Of a stretch of DNA of 64,000 nt, positions 11,423-24,394 are shown piece after piece. Source of the DNA: Hypericum androsaemum (Eukaryota > Streptophyta > Magnoliopsida > Malpighiales > Hypericaceae); NCBI GenBank assembly GCA_963995505.1, contig OZ023184.1, positions 15,126,228-15,190,227 of the forward strand, read 5' to 3'. The notes under the pieces were generated by a model. The model searched no databases and had not been told where the DNA came from. It worked only from the letters and a program-made list of their open reading frames with translations. The first letter of the stretch is position 1. Each line of letters starts with the position of its first letter. The position numbers and the translations under genes were made by a program.

Positions 11423-12950
11423 AGAGCAACATAATGAATGGATCCGAAGCTCGAGAATTCGATCCTTTTGAATATTTTCATAGGCAATGTAGGATCACAC
11501 TAAAACTAACACAAACACCAAACAGAAACTAGGAGGATCTGGCCCCGTAACTCATATCAGGTGAGAACCAAAATATCTTGAAGCCTAGAAAAGAATATGC
11601 AATCTGAGCCCATTAATCTCTCAGAATTCATGTGGGATTCATGATCCAACACGTCCTTTCAAACGAGGCACATCGAGCGTTTGTTTGATAGGAGGTCGTG
11701 TGCAGCTCCCGGATTGAACTTGCTCGGATACTAGTACCACGCAGAATTTTCATATCCAACCTATTAATCTTACAACCATAGATAGGTGTTGGTCCAATTC
11801 ATTATAAACAAGGCCCATCAATCCCTCATAATCCACGTCCGATTCATACTCCGGTAAGCAAAATTTATAATCACGATTTTTAAGGGTTGACTCTTGAAAA
11901 TTATACAGCAGAGTTGGTCAACGGCACCAAAGGAAGAAACTTTCAACTTTCCAAGCTAAGCTACTCAACCAATGGGAACTGGGAGTTGGTTCAAGTCGTA
12001 CGGAACTTAGTCCGAGCCTTGCGAATATAAAAGTACCGCACAGCTGCTCCTTAAAAATGGTCCAACAGTGATCGACTATTACGGAGATAAAAAGAGAGCT
12101 AAGCTGCATCGTCTCATGCACATCAACAATCTTAAACAAAGGAGAAGCTAGTACTAAAAGAACAACACAGTTCGAGCATAACAAAGTCAACCCCGAACAG
12201 AAAGCTGGAAACGGGTTCAGAAAATGGAAGGAGGAAGGCTTACCGAGCGGGGCCCAATTTTCTTCCGGGACAGATTTTAACTTATAAGTTTTAACAGCAG
12301 CAAATATAGAGAAAGGCTTGGATTTTATGGATCAACGGCGAGGTCCAGTGCTAATTTAATAGTGCTGCTTGTCAAAGATAGACTCGGAAATAGAGTTTAA
12401 TTTTTTTTTGGTTAAATCACTATGTAATTCTTTTAACAATATTTTTAATTCGTAAATGCAAATTCAAAATTTTCTTAAAAAATCCAAGCAACTCTCATTC
12501 GAGTTTTATTGCCTCGAAAAGGTTTGGAAATCAGTCAAACGTTTAAATTTTTTGTTAATTTTGGTATTTAGAGTCGAGTACCATCGGATCATATTTTAGG
12601 TGTAGCTCTCTCAATTGTATTTTTTTATATTGTGAGACTTGAACCTAAATTTTATTAGGTGAATCTAGGTCTCTTACCACTTGAAAGAGCTCTAATCATA
12701 AACATAGTTTAAACCATGAATTGGGTGAGTTTTGGTTTTATTTGGATTATCACTTGAGTAAGAGTATTTGAAATTATATTGAGTAATTTATCAACGATAA
12801 TTACGCAATTTAACAATTCTTAACTTAGCAAAAATTATATTGAGCAAGTCCAAATTCGATATTATACTTAAAAACAACAAAGTTTCTTTTCTTATTATAG
12901 TTCAATAAGATTTCTCACAGTTAAAGGAATTTGTTTATGTCTTCACGGCA
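11423..12950. other. Upstream region of the OTU gene, otherwise no gene seen
   Basis: Holds the TRIM relic listed separately. A 90-codon minus ORF at 11918-12190 shows no family motif. 12380-12950 is AT-rich and repeat-like. Confidence 0.35.
11545..11840 (-). mobile_element. Probable degraded TRIM element
   Basis: Two similar arms, about 11545-11655 (GCCCATTAATCTCTCA, TGTGGGATTCAT) and about 11755-11840 (GCCCATCAATCCCTCA, CGTCCGATTCAT), flank an inner part. On the minus strand that part carries TGGTACTAGTATCC, which resembles an initiator-Met tRNA primer site. The layout matches the intact TRIM at 34454-34809, including the inner CGTCCTTTCAAACGAGGC against CGCCCCCTCAAACAAAGC. The ends and target duplication are not resolved. 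Confidence 0.5.
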
Positions 12951-14104
12951 TTGTATTGCAATGTCCTTAAGACAAGAAATATACCAAACAAAACATTACA
13001 GGGAAGAAGTCAGAGGCGTAAACCTGACCACGGTTCGAATTTGGACGAATTCGAATCGAATTTATTCGAATTCGAATTTATCAAAATATTAAACCATATT
13101 CAATTCTTCAAAAGACGAATCGAATACGAATTATGAATTTTCGAATTAGAATCGAATTATAATCAAATTTGAATTAATTCTATAATTTTAATACTTAATT
13201 AAAAAATTATACATGGTTGTTCCACCATTCTAATAAAGCAAAACCAGAAGATTTGACAAATGGAATATCAAATTGTGTGTTAAGATATAAATCAAATTCC
13301 GAATTGGTTAAACTTATTACTCGGGGTCTTTTTTGTTTTTTCATTAACAATCTTTCCGCAAAACTTAATTTTTCACCTTGTGAGGGAGAGGGAGTTGGTT
13401 CATTAGATGTAGAAGCATTATTCCTAATACTATATTCACTCATTAAATCCAAAATATCTTTTTTTACATTGTTTGTAATTATTACAACATGATCTTCTAG
13501 ATTTGCAACTTGCAAAAAAATTTCTAAATTTGTGTAATACGCATATAATAAATTTTGTAAACCATCAATTTTAATGTTCGGCATAAAAACGGTTGCAATT
13601 AAATTAAGTTGGAAAATCTCCTTGAAATACTTTAACCATTTGTTAGCCATTTCCGAAACGCATGATGACAATGCAAAATCTTAATAAGCGCTACATATTG
13701 CCTCCGATATATTACAACATTCCAAAAATAGTAAATGAGATGTAGGATAATAAACACCCGATAAAAGATGTGTAGCATAATTAAAACATTCTAAAAGCTC
13801 ATTTAGTTTTTCTACAAGGTCCCAATGGTGAGGTTGTAACATAATATTATTAGTTTGATCATTAGATGCAAAAAAATTACATAGAAGTTCTTTGTATGGA
13901 AGAGCTTCTTTTAACAATTCATAAGTCGAATTCCAACGATGTTGAACATCTTGTGAAAAACGTTTTGGTTTCATGTTGTTTAATTTGTAAAAAATTTTCC
14001 AATCTTTTAGCAATTTTGGGCGAGCCCATAATAAATTAAGTGCTTGTTTAATTGGTCCTAATGTAGAGTCTAAAGCTTTAATTCTATCTTGGGTACAAAG
14101 ATTA

Positions 14105-14388
14105 TGTAGGGATGGCGAGAAATAGGAAAGACTTATTTCCTATTCCTATTCCTATTCTGACTAGATTCTGGACTCCTAATTAGACCTAGATAGGTTACTT
14201 GTACACCAAGGGTTTGTCTCTATATAAAGACATATTACCCTAAGGTTTTGCATAGCTTTTATGACTCGGAAACTCATCAATAAAAGTTCTCCTTTCTCCC
14301 CGTGGATGTAGGCATTAGGCCGAACCACGTTATCTCTTGCGTCCATGTTGTTTGTGCGGCTTGTTCCATATTTGCTGAATTCCTAACA
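14105..14388 (+). repeat. Left LTR of nested copia-type element
   Basis: Begins TGTAGGGATGG and ends CTAACA. Contains TCTATATAAAGAC, a plausible TATA box. The same LTR family recurs in degraded form near 48450. Confidence 0.9.
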
Positions 14389-14433
14389 AGTGGTATCAAG
14401 AGCTAAGGTTGGAGGATATCGAATCACGGCGCG

Positions 14434-14667
14434 AAGTTTGCTTTTGTGAAGTTCGATAGTTCATTGAATTTTGGGTTATGGCAAAGGCGTGTCAGGAATC
14501 TCCTCGTGCAGCAAGGGATGGTTATCGCGCTCTCGGAAAAGAAGTCCGAGAAGATGGAGGAGCAAGAGTGGGAAGAGTTGGAGGCTAAGGCAGTAGCGAA
14601 GATTCGCTTGTGCTTGGCGGATGATGAGGAGCCATCAGCTGGGTTGTGGAAGAGGATCCAGGTCTGA
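14434..14667 (+). pseudogene. Copia gag N-terminal fragment
   Basis: Frame 14446-14667 reads FDSSLNFGLWQRRVRN, LLVQQGMVIALSEK, and EEQEWEELEAKAVAKIRL, matching the start of plant copia gag proteins that package element RNA. It ends after about 73 codons (LWKRIQV) without the zinc knuckle. Downstream ORFs (14698-15453) show no pol motif, so the element is non-autonomous. Confidence 0.7.
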
Positions 14668-15780
14668 GTCAAAGAAGTTCAATGGAAGTGGTTTCAAGTG
14701 CGGAGAAGGGCACATGAAGGGGACTATCCAGGACAAACCAGGGATCAAGACAACGAGGAGGGATTGGCATCCACAACCATGGCCACATATTCAGATGGGT
14801 CGGATGGTGACTGGCTTTCTGTCTTATCAAGTCCAATGCATCATGGTAATCTCTTTTCATTAGGGACTTTAGATTATAACAGTGATAGTTATAAAGGTAT
14901 GCTAATGAAGGTAGAGAAGGATGCGATGGTAGGGATGAAGGGTGAAAGGAAATATCTACAAGTTAGTGAGGCACATTATTGTAGATTGAGTCACATCAAT
15001 GGGTCTAAAGGAGTTGGCAAAAACTCAGGTCATATGAGGTTGGTTCGTATGAGGGAGCAAAGGCTTGACATGGATGGTTTGAGTGTAGTTGGGATTCGCG
15101 AAGACATGGATAGCAAGCTATGGTTGTTTCGTGGAGGCATGGTTGGCAAGGAACCATGGTTGTCTCAAAGAAGCATTGTTAGCTAGGCCCTGCTATGGTT
15201 GTTTAAAGGGATGTGCACGTCAAAGGTGTTGGGTAGGTTTTGCATGGGAAATGCGAAGCCGTTGGTAGCACCACGAGTGAATCGGGTATCTCATTCAAGG
15301 CCGAACGGTGGAGTTCGTGGCATGTCGAGGGTTCTACTTGGTAGAACAAAAGGTTGCCCTTTGTATGCTATGACATGTAGCATTAGTTTGAGGCAAGAAG
15401 GTCCAGCGGAAAGTAGTTCGAGGTTGCAGAGCATGGGGCTGACCGAAAAATAGAGGGCGTATCTATTGGTCGCAAGGTTGCTTCAGCAGGTGGACTTGCT
15501 AGTTGGGGTTCAATGGAGATTGGAGAAAATAGGCCGAGCAAGCTCAGAAGCTCGAGTTTGGGGGCTGGCTCCAAGTGATTGAACAAAAGGTGAAGAGAAA
15601 GTTGAGATGGTCTTATTGATGCAGTTATCTATGGTCCGAGATGGAGTCGGTGGAGTCATATTAGTTTTGCAAGATCTCATGGTTCTTCATGGGGCGGTGT
15701 TTTGTCAAGGTGGAGTTTGTTGAAGTTCGGGTGGAGCTTCATGGTTCTTCCACGAGATGATTTCTTGCCAAGGTGGAGAT

Positions 15781-16064
15781 TGTTGGGATGGCGAGAAATA
15801 GGAAAAACTTATTTCCTATTCCTATTCCTATTCTGACTAGATTCTGGACTCCTAATTAGACCTAAATAGGTTACTTGTACACCAAGGGTTTGTCTCTATA
15901 TAAAGACATGTTACCCTAAAGTTTTGCATAGCTTTTATGACTCGAAAACTCATCAATAAAAGTTCTCCTTTCTCCCCGTGGATGTAGGCATTAGGCCGAA
16001 CCACGTTATCTCTTGCGTCCATGTTGTTTGCGCGACTTGTTCCATATTTGCTGAATTCCTAACA
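15781..16064 (+). repeat. Right LTR of nested copia-type element
   Basis: Begins TGTTGGGATGG and ends CTAACA, followed by the target duplication GATTA. Same length as the left LTR, with 8 substitutions. Confidence 0.9.
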
Positions 16065-17339
16065 GATTAAATATATGACATGCACATCTAATATGAAAAA
16101 ATTTTCCTCCGAATCGTGTACAAAGAATTTCTAAATCTTTAACCATAACATTATTAGAACTTGCATTATCTAGAGAAATTGAAAATATTTTTTGAACTAG
16201 ATTATATTCTTGTAAAATAGTATGCAATATTTTATAACAATTATTCCCACTATGACTATCATCAAAAACTCTATATGTAATTATTCTTTTTTGTATATTT
16301 CATTTATTATCAATCCAATGACATGTAACACCAAAATATGAATGTGTTTGCCAATGATCACTCCATATATCACAACATATAGAAACTCGACCATCAAAAT
16401 CAAAGAAAAAAGTTTGTAATTTTTCTTTATTTTTCTTGTATAAATCTTTTACATATCGTGTTAATGTACTTCGTGGAACTTTTTTTGCACTAGGATTTAA
16501 AGTATTTTGACAATAAGTTGTAAAATTAAGTTTTTCACCAAAACTAAAAGATAAATGTTCGGTAGCAACTAATTTAGCTAATTTCTCTCTATTATTTTGA
16601 TCGGTGTAATGAAATAAAATATTAGGTGTAGTAGATAATTGAGTTTGTGATTTTTCAAAACCAACTTCGTGTGGATGTTTAGTATTCAAATGAATAGTAT
16701 AAGTACCATATCCATTCCCGATTTTGAATTCATATTGTTTACCACAATAATTACATGTAATTTTGAAGATACATTTTTCTCCGGTAGAAATTTTTGTGAA
16801 ATGCTTAGTAAAAAGTAATGAAGGTGGTCTTTTTACCTTTTGTGAATTGTTGAATATTGAATCAACACTTTCCCGTTGAGTTTCATCATGGACGTTCATC
16901 ATTTCTTCCGGAATAGGATAAGTAGAAATCGGTGAAAAATCTGATTCAATAGAATCGTGATGTTCCACACTTTTTTCCTGACCCTTATTTGCTCTACTTG
17001 ATGACATAATTATATAGCAATATGAGTAATTATATGAGAAATATGACTAATATATCTAATTAGTAAACTCCCTCAATAAGAGAAGTAGAGAATTGAGATT
17101 GGAATGTGTAAAATTTGAAGAATAAGAAGTGGTATTTATAGAGTTTGGAGGAAATTCTGAATTTATTATAAAAAAATTTAAAAGTACCAACAGTAAAAAA
17201 AAGGTAACCTGGGGATTAAAACGGTAACAAAAAATGGTAAGAAAAAAATGGTAATTTGCCCCTGACGCTGACGCAAGCGCTGACGTCAGCGAAATTCAAA
17301 AAACGCCCGTGCGCCCCTCCCCCCCTTTTTTGAATTTTT

Positions 17340-17490
17340 ATGAATTCGATACGAATTCGATACGAATTCAACTCGAATCAAATTTTCAAAACGAATTCGA
17401 ATTGAATTCGCCGGTTTGACGATACGAATTCAACTCGAATCGAATTCTCAAAACGAATTCGAATTGAATTTGCCGGTTTGACGAATTACA
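17340..17490. repeat. Subterminal direct repeats of the hAT
   Basis: Two near-identical units of about 70 bp in tandem (about 17351-17420 and 17421-17487). Each runs ACGAATTCAACTCGAATC, then AAACGAATTCGAATTGAATT, then GCCGGTTTGACGA. Such subterminal repeats usually bind hAT transposase. Confidence 0.7.
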
Positions 17491-17774
17491 AAAAACTTGA
17501 ACCATATTCAATTCTTATCATGACGAATTCGAATCGAACTTTTTGACGAATCGAATTATTGTCGAATCGAATCAAATTTTTTACGAATTGAATCGAATCG
17601 AATCACGAATCGGATTCAATTCATGGCCAGGTCTAGGCGGAGCACTCGGTGTGCTGTCGTTTTAGGAGAAAGGAAGATGGAATGATTTTTAATACTTGAA
17701 TAAAAAGAAATAATAAAGAAAAAAAGACAATGGACTACTTTGTGTCTATCTTTCCTTTTTGTCACGAACCATTT

Positions 17775-17940
17775 TTTCAGAGACTAAAACCCGTAACGGA
17801 AGGTGAATGGACGTTTTTTTGGAGACTACTCCGTAACGGAAGGTGAATGAACGTTTTTCAGAGACTAAAACATGTAATGGAAGACGAATGGATGTTTTTA
17901 AGAGACTAAAACTTGTAACGGAAGGCGAATGAACATCCAT
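17775..17940. repeat. Minisatellite, about four 41-bp units
   Basis: The phrase GAGACTAAAAC..GTAACGGAAGGTGAATG.ACGTTTTT recurs four times with small changes at about 17779, 17820, 17858 and 17900. The minus-strand ORF over it is only a by-product. Confidence 0.8.
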
Positions 17941-20427
17941 CTAGAAGGGAGTCCTAAAAACTTTTTTCTAGATGGTCAAAGGCATTCAATTTTATAGACC
18001 AAATCAACCAATCGTAGGGTAACTAAAATTTAGCATTTGTGAGTCCCAGGTAGACTAGGACTTGTATATAAAGGGTCTTCCCCTCATTTGTAATTCATCC
18101 AACACTTGAGTAAGTAGTCTCTCATTTTCAAAGCCTACTTGAGTTATTTTTTCTCTCTTTCTAGTTATATAAAAAGCGTTGGAGTGAAAAAGGCTGACTT
18201 AGGTTAGAGAGTTTGAGTGCCACACAAATTGCTTATGAGAGAAAGTTTTATTCTGTGACACCATGCTCTATGTTTTTTATAGCGACTAGTACACAGACAT
18301 TTATTAGCACAATTAATTTAGATTCAAATACTGTATCCCTTGAAAGGTAACAAATATCTCTACAAACTTAACACTGATGCATTCTCAATTACTCGAACAC
18401 AGTTGATCCAAGTAGTAAGGGAATTTGATTCACTTAAGGAAGTTTTTAGTTCAAGTTTCACGGACGTGAAAAATATATAATTGGGTGAGCCACCCCTAAA
18501 ATGAGCTTCACAGTGTTCGACTCTGATATTCAGAGTTTTTACCCAAAAAAAGACTCGAGCTCGAGATATTTTAGTTAAACGAAAGAGCTCTCATTTAATC
18601 TAAGTTTTTTGTTGGTTTTTCTTTGTTTTATGTTTTTTACACTAGAAACATATGAATTCATTGACATTATGTTCAGAGCATGAGTAACTATGAAATTAAA
18701 AACGAAAACACAGTTTTGAATTAGTTTGGCTGCGGAAATTTGACAAATTAATTTTGTACTCAACCAGGAAAAAACTTTATTTTGTAAGAAAAATTATCAG
18801 ATTCGAAACACATTCCATTATGTCCAGGTAAGAGTCTATTTATTTTTTTGTAAAAATTGTTGATGCTTTATCTTTGGACAAGTCGGTCACTGCTACGGAT
18901 TGTGTAATTAGTTTTTTACAAGCGCTTATATTTAGAGTCGAGTTCTGTTAGAATTTATTTTAGGAGGTAATTCTCTCAATGATATTTTACATTTGCGAGA
19001 CTTGAACTCAATATATCCTTATGTGAATCCAAGTCTCTTACTATCTGGATCAACTTCAACTTCAATTGGTGATTGTCTAGATCCTTTGATTATTCCTGGG
19101 CCTGATTGTTTCTTCAATGCAACGGCAGGATCGAACGAAAATTGATACAGAAAAGGAAAAATTACTATAAGACCCACTAAGTTTGTGGAATATACAACTA
19201 ACTCCATCCAAAAAATCGGCCTAATAGGACCCTCAAACATGTTTTGTCCTAATGGTAAAATTCAAGCTCAAACCTTGCAGGTATGTGAGAAAATATGGAA
19301 AGCGATACATAGATAAATGTTGGAGAACACCAAATAGAACACGAAGAGTTGTTGGGTATAATTTATAAATATAAAAAATTTACAAATTAATATTTTAGTA
19401 GATCATGTTGTAGTTGTTATCACATTTTTTTAAATAATATGTAGCTGTTATCACATAACCCTTATTAAGATTAAAAGCGTATCAGATTTAAGTTTACACA
19501 GGTTTGACTATGTCTCTCTTATATCGTCAAACATGAGATCTGCTATGACACTTTAAGAAAATTGGTCACTAATTTTTAAAACATATATAAATTAAGTCCA
19601 ACAATTTCTTGATTAGAACTTTGCGATCCATACCATGGAGGCCCTGTGATACTAGAATAATATGACGGTCTTTTTTTGCAAGCTATATGATATCTTTTTT
19701 CTGATTAAATAATCAAGGCCAGCGATAATGTCATGAGGCCTAACTGTGTATCCCCATCAGGAGTTAGGTAGGATTTCTTTTTTGGTAGGAGTTAAAATAT
19801 GTTTGGGTTTCAAGGACCAGAACATTCCCCGTATGTCTCCTCATTAGTCTATTATGCCTTTTAACCCCAACCATGGGGAAGCTCATTGTTCTTCATAAAC
19901 TCATGCTTCAACTATCTTGTCGAAAAGCTAAGTGATCAATTTCTATCAAGTTAACTTTTTATAAACATTATTTCAACATCTACTAGATTAATTAATTCAG
20001 AGTTAAGGTATGTAAGACTTCAATGATGACAAATCTTTCCTCGTAAATACTAAATATTACTGTATTTTTATAACCGAAAACCTCTTAGTTAATTCTTTCG
20101 AATTAACTTTCAGGATTGGCAAGAACAATTATATCTATTCAAGCAACTTTCAACTTTTAGAGTTTGTTAAGTGTTATTTCGAGTTTGAATATAGTGAATG
20201 AATAAAATGTTGTTATGAATCGTCTGTTTAGAAACCCGACAACACTTAGGTCTAAATTTAATTGTTGTTCATGATAATGGATATAAAAACTTGATATAAA
20301 AAAAAGTTGACAGGCTAGCTAGTTTATTGGAAAGCCAAATGACACACGACTATTAAAATTATATTGACCAAATTAGTAAGGGTAATAGTAAACAATACCA
20401 TGTTCAAGCACATGGGAACTATTGACC

Positions 20428-20430
<3 letters not shown>

Positions 20431-20495
<65 letters not shown>
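20431..20495. repeat. (AT)n microsatellite
   Basis: 65 bases of pure AT alternation, about 32 units, roughly 200 bp upstream of the UGT start. Likely length-variable between individuals. Confidence 0.97.
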
Positions 20496-20497
<2 letters not shown>

Positions 20498-20703
20498 ATC
20501 TTGAGTTTGAGCTCTTGGTAACACATCAATATTAAATATTTATTGAAAGAATTTTACCATCTTATCTAATTCGAATATCAATTGATATACACCAAAAATC
20601 TATATATATCCTTAGCATAATATTGGAAAGCATTCCACTTCCAAGGCATCAGAATTACTCTCTATCCCTCCCAAAAACCCCAAAAAAAATAATACAGAAA
20701 ACC

Positions 20704-23684
20704 ATGAGCCAGAAAACCATAATTCTAGTCCCATACCCAACTCATAGCCACGTATCTCCTATGCTCAAGCTAGCCCTGGCCTTCCTCAACTTAGGCTTCA
20801 GCCCAGTTATAGTCACCCCGGAGTTCATCCACCGCAAGCTCAACTCATGTACCACCGGTGGGCTCCACGCCGGCGGAGTCACCTTCTTGTCCGTACCGGA
20901 CAGCAGTGGAAGAGACCAAGTACCAGGTAAAGCATCATCGGACTTTATTATACGTATTATTCTTTTAATAATATTTTTTACGTTTATTAAAGACAAGTAC
21001 CTTAACACTTGGACAAACTCGTTATCAGGTGATTTTTTTTGGATTGAGGAGGTAGTGGAGAACAGCTTGCCGTTTCACCTGGAGCGAGTGGTCCATGACC
21101 TGGACGAGGACGGCGGGGTGGCGTGCGTGGTGGTTGACCTCCTGGTGTCGTCGGCAGTGGAGGTGGCTCACCGGTGTGGCGTCCCCGTCGCCGGGTTTTG
21201 GCCGGCCATGCTCGCCACTTTTAAGTTGATTGCCGCCATCCCGAACATGGTCACTGCTGGCCTCATCTCCGACACCGGTGAGTCTCGTTTCATATCAAAT
21301 TTTCTGAATAAAAAGTTGAAAGTTGGGGAAGTTTTTATACTTAAAATAATCTACCATAATTAATATAACAAATTTAAATAACCAAAACTTGAATATTGTC
21401 AAATCTTATTTAGCAATGGTGAGAGGATAATGTCTTTAACAATTTCATGTAAGGGTCCGGATATGTCTCCACGCTCCGACGTGGTATCACGTGGAATTCT
21501 ATCTATTATGAGTGAGATCCATATCGTCGGGAAGAGATATTATTAGAAACACTTTAGGTGTCGACGTCGGAATAAATATTCTCTTTCTTTAAAGAAAACT
21601 TCGAGTATTTTATGTTTTGTCAAAGTTAATTTTTTTATCCATACAATCTAAAAAAATGTACTTCAATTATCAGTTTGATATAATTAAAAGTGATTATTCC
21701 GTGGTGTTTCAGCAAAAATAAAGCAATGATCGACATAAATTGAATCTCTCTTTTGCGATTTGAATTAATTTAAATTTAAGTTAGATAAATTTATTACATA
21801 TTCTTAATTTATATCTACTACGTTAATTGGTTGCTAGGCCGGTTTTAGCTCCTTATCTTTTTTTTCTATTACATGTTCTGGTATTAGAAGACTCCAATCG
21901 AATTTTAATGTAACTATTTTTTTATATTCAAATCGAAAATTCTGATTAATCTAATCTATCAACCATATGATTGTTTTTTATAGTAGCCGAAACCATGATC
22001 CGTTGATATGCTTCGATTATATATTAAGAAAATATATCAACAGGCTTCAAGATTCTTCCCACGTGGAACTCATAATCTAGCACATTTGACCCAACTTTCA
22101 CTCCGGGCTAATATAAAATGCACGTTTTGTGGTCCGATCTTTCCCACAAATATTAATTTGTCATTGCAAATGGGAACATGTTGCATGGTGGCGACGGCAA
22201 CGTTAATAATTCGAAGTTAGGTGAGCAATTTGTTTTATGTACCTCCCCACCCTGAGACGAGCAAGCCAATCAGCAAAGGACCACAGATCTTTTTTTGACA
22301 ATTTTAAATTAATCTCATCTCGAGGTTGACTTTAACGACAGGTTGATTGATAGTCATGAGTGTGGTCAGATTGTTTATTAGTGTGGAATATCGTATTGGT
22401 TTAAAATTTTAAATTGAATATAAAAATTTTAACACAATATTAGACCAAGTGTTACGGTGACAATAAATTTCATGATCAGTTGGCACTATATTAAAAATTT
22501 TACATATTAGCCCCAACAAATTAAGTTAATGAGCTTGCTAAATTATTCCACGAACAATCAATATAAAAACTAACTATGCCAAAAAAGCATTTTGATATTT
22601 TGAATTCTAACAAATACAACAACTTACAATTTTTTAATACGTGCATGGAATTTTGGCTGCAGGAAGTCCCCTCCACCATGATCCATCTCTCATCCTACCA
22701 AATCAGCCGGCACTATCAACGGAAGATCTCCCATGGTTGATCGGAACTCCGACCGCCCGGGAAGGAAGGTTCAGGTTTTGGAAAAGGGTGATCAGCCGGT
22801 CAAAAAGCCTATGTTGGCTAATAGTGAATTCCTTCCCGGAGGAAGAAGCTGACACAAGAAAGCCAGCGGACAATGCCTTGCTTGATGACCCTTTAGGCCA
22901 ACCAAGTGTGTTCCAAGTTGGAGGTCTAACAATGGATGCACCACCAAGAAACGAGATCAATCCAAGCTTCTCGCCAAAGGGTAGTTGTCCCGAAGGTGCC
23001 AATCGTAAAGATGAATTGACGGAAGTTCAGTGTTCAATTCCTGACAAGTGTAATATTGACAGAAATTTTACTTCTCGAAAAACAAAGATCAATCCAAGCT
23101 TCTTGGAAGAAGATACAAGTTGCTTGCAGTGGCTGGACACCCAGAAGAGCTCATCTGTAGTTTACATCTCATTTGGAAGCTGGGTTAGTCCACTTGGAGA
23201 TGGAAAAGTGAGGAATCTGGCTTTAGCACTTGAGGCCACAGGACAGCCATTTTTATGGGCTCTAGGGCATTCATGGAGAAAAGAGTTGCCTAGTGGGTTC
23301 CAATGTAGATCATTAGGGCAAGGGAAGGTTGTGTCATGGGTGCCACAATTGGAGGTACTGAAGCACAAGGCAGTGGGATGCTACCTCACACATTGTGGTT
23401 GGAACTCAATTATGGAAGCTATAAAATGCCAGAAGCCCCTCTTGTGCTGCCCACTTGCAGGTGACCAGTTTGTGAATTGTGCATATGTTGTGGATAAATG
23501 GAGAGTGGGAGTCAGGATTAGTGGTGGGTTTGGGAGGGAGGAGTTTGATGAATGCTTGAGAAGTGTGATGGAGGATGAGGGGATTGGTCATAGGTTAAGG
23601 AAGTTGCATGGGAAAAATGTGGGGGATGATGCTCATTCGGAGGCTATGGCTAGACTTGAGGCTTTTGTTCATGATATATTGTGA
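20704..23684 (+). CDS. UGT82A1: UDP-glycosyltransferase, UGT82A1-like
   Basis: Family 1 glycosyltransferase that moves a sugar from a UDP-sugar to a small molecule; the acceptor is unknown. Three exons join in phase to 497 aa: 20704-20926, 21029-21277, 22663-23684. The start MSQKTIILVPYPTHSHVSP puts the catalytic His (HSHV) at about residue 16; an in-frame ATG at 20623 would add 27 residues. Then come VACVVVDLLVS, AEDLPWLIGTP-like TEDLPWLIGTP, and YISFGSWVSP. The sugar-donor (PSPG) box runs from WVPQLEVLKHK through THCGWNS to PLAGDQ, with CC where most UGTs have a Trp, a feature shared with UGT82A. Intron 1 happens to stay open in frame, so the first exon looks longer than it is. Appears intact. 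Confidence 0.92.
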
Positions 23685-24394
23685 ACACTTTTTGCATGAC
23701 TAATAGTGTGTTTGGCTTGTATTTTACATATAAGTTGTGAATTGAAATGAAAGATAATTTTGAATTTACTGTGTCAAGATGAATGCTTGTGGCATGCCTA
23801 ACACATGCAAGTCAGACGAAAAGAGTTAATTTTTTAGTGGCAGATAGATGAATGACGCGTAAAAGTTTGCACTTGGTTGGCGGACATGTGAGGAGCAAAA
23901 AAAAAAATCCACCCGAGGAAGAGCTCGCATCTGATTAGTTTGTTGGTGAGACAATAGCTTACTATGACGTTGATCAATGGTTGGATTAAAGGTCTTCAAT
24001 TAAATACAGTGGCAGATACATGAAAATAATTTTGTGTGGGAATACTAAATATTTTACATACAGTGGCTCGCCACTTAAATTTGTCTTGTTATGTATATAT
24101 TATAGTGTCAAATTTTCTTTGTTAATTAAAGAAGCTTAGAGAATAAAAAAGCTTTTTTGACGTAAGCAATGTAAAGATTTTGAGTTTAAATAACAAAAAT
24201 TCCAATAGATTCTTGAGTTCTCGTCAGAAATATAGGTTTTGTTTCAAAATTTTAATTATTTGGTCTAAAAATAATAAAATTTAATCCTAAGAAACTGCAC
24301 GTGATTACATAATAGCTAATGTACCACTTGTCATTCCCCCACCAATAGAATTAACCTGACAGAACTATGGAGACCCTCGGAGGCAGGATGGTTT
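23685..24394. other. 3' flank of the UGT gene
   Basis: Probable 3' UTR to about 23770, then AT-rich DNA without a recognisable gene up to the assembly gap. Confidence 0.4.

Larger units (their letters stand above)
14105..16064 (+). mobile_element. Copia-type LTR retrotransposon, internally deleted, nested in the hAT
   Basis: Two 284-bp LTRs (14105-14388, 15781-16064) bracket about 1.4 kb, flanked by the perfect duplication GATTA (14100-14104, 16065-16069). A primer site TGGTATCAAGAGC follows the left LTR and a purine-rich AAGGTGGAGAT precedes the right. The inside keeps a gag-like start (FDSSLNFGLWQRRVRNLL, 14446 onward) but no protease, integrase or reverse transcriptase, so it needs another element to move. 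The LTRs differ at 8 of 284 positions by eye. Confidence 0.9.
13207..17007 (-). pseudogene. hAT transposase (zinc finger BED, RICESLEEPER-like), disrupted
   Basis: The N-terminal part 16300-17007 (start MSSSRANKG) has a BED finger: CNYCGKQYEF, then a histidine region YTIHLNTKHPH, followed by ISICCDIWSDHWQTHSYFGVT-like catalytic-core sequence. TGA replaces a conserved Trp after HWIDNK at about 16300. The frame continues through 16070-16299 (DNASSNN, CHIFNL), is cut by the LTR element, and resumes at about 14104 (LKDWKIF, RWNSTYELL). A TAA follows CSAY at 13681. The C-terminal dimerisation region stops at LEWWNNHV (13207), short of the usual length. At least two stops, an insertion and a C-terminal loss make it inactive. 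Confidence 0.85.
13021..17633 (-). mobile_element. hAT-superfamily DNA transposon, defective, with nested LTR element
   Basis: The ends are weak inverted repeats (AACCTGACCACGG against GACCTGGCCATGA). They are bordered by imperfect 8-bp duplications, GAGGCGTA (13013-13020) and TAGGCGGA (17634-17641). Both subterminal zones are crowded with GAATTCGAAT-type motifs, typical of hAT ends. A BED-finger RICESLEEPER-like transposase gene lies inside on the minus strand, interrupted at 14105-16064 by an LTR element. The boundaries are my best reading, as the repeats are not perfect. Confidence 0.75.
17642..20600. other. Long AT-rich intergenic stretch
   Basis: Apart from the minisatellite and the (AT)n run listed separately, no gene is seen. 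17990-18240 has an LTR-like look (TTGTATATAAAGGG, then a T/C-rich leader), but no ends or target duplication could be placed. Confidence 0.4.

Noticed and set aside
20431..20495. Minus ORF rich in YIYIYI over the (AT)n run
   Set aside because: By-product of the AT microsatellite; no coding signal outside it.
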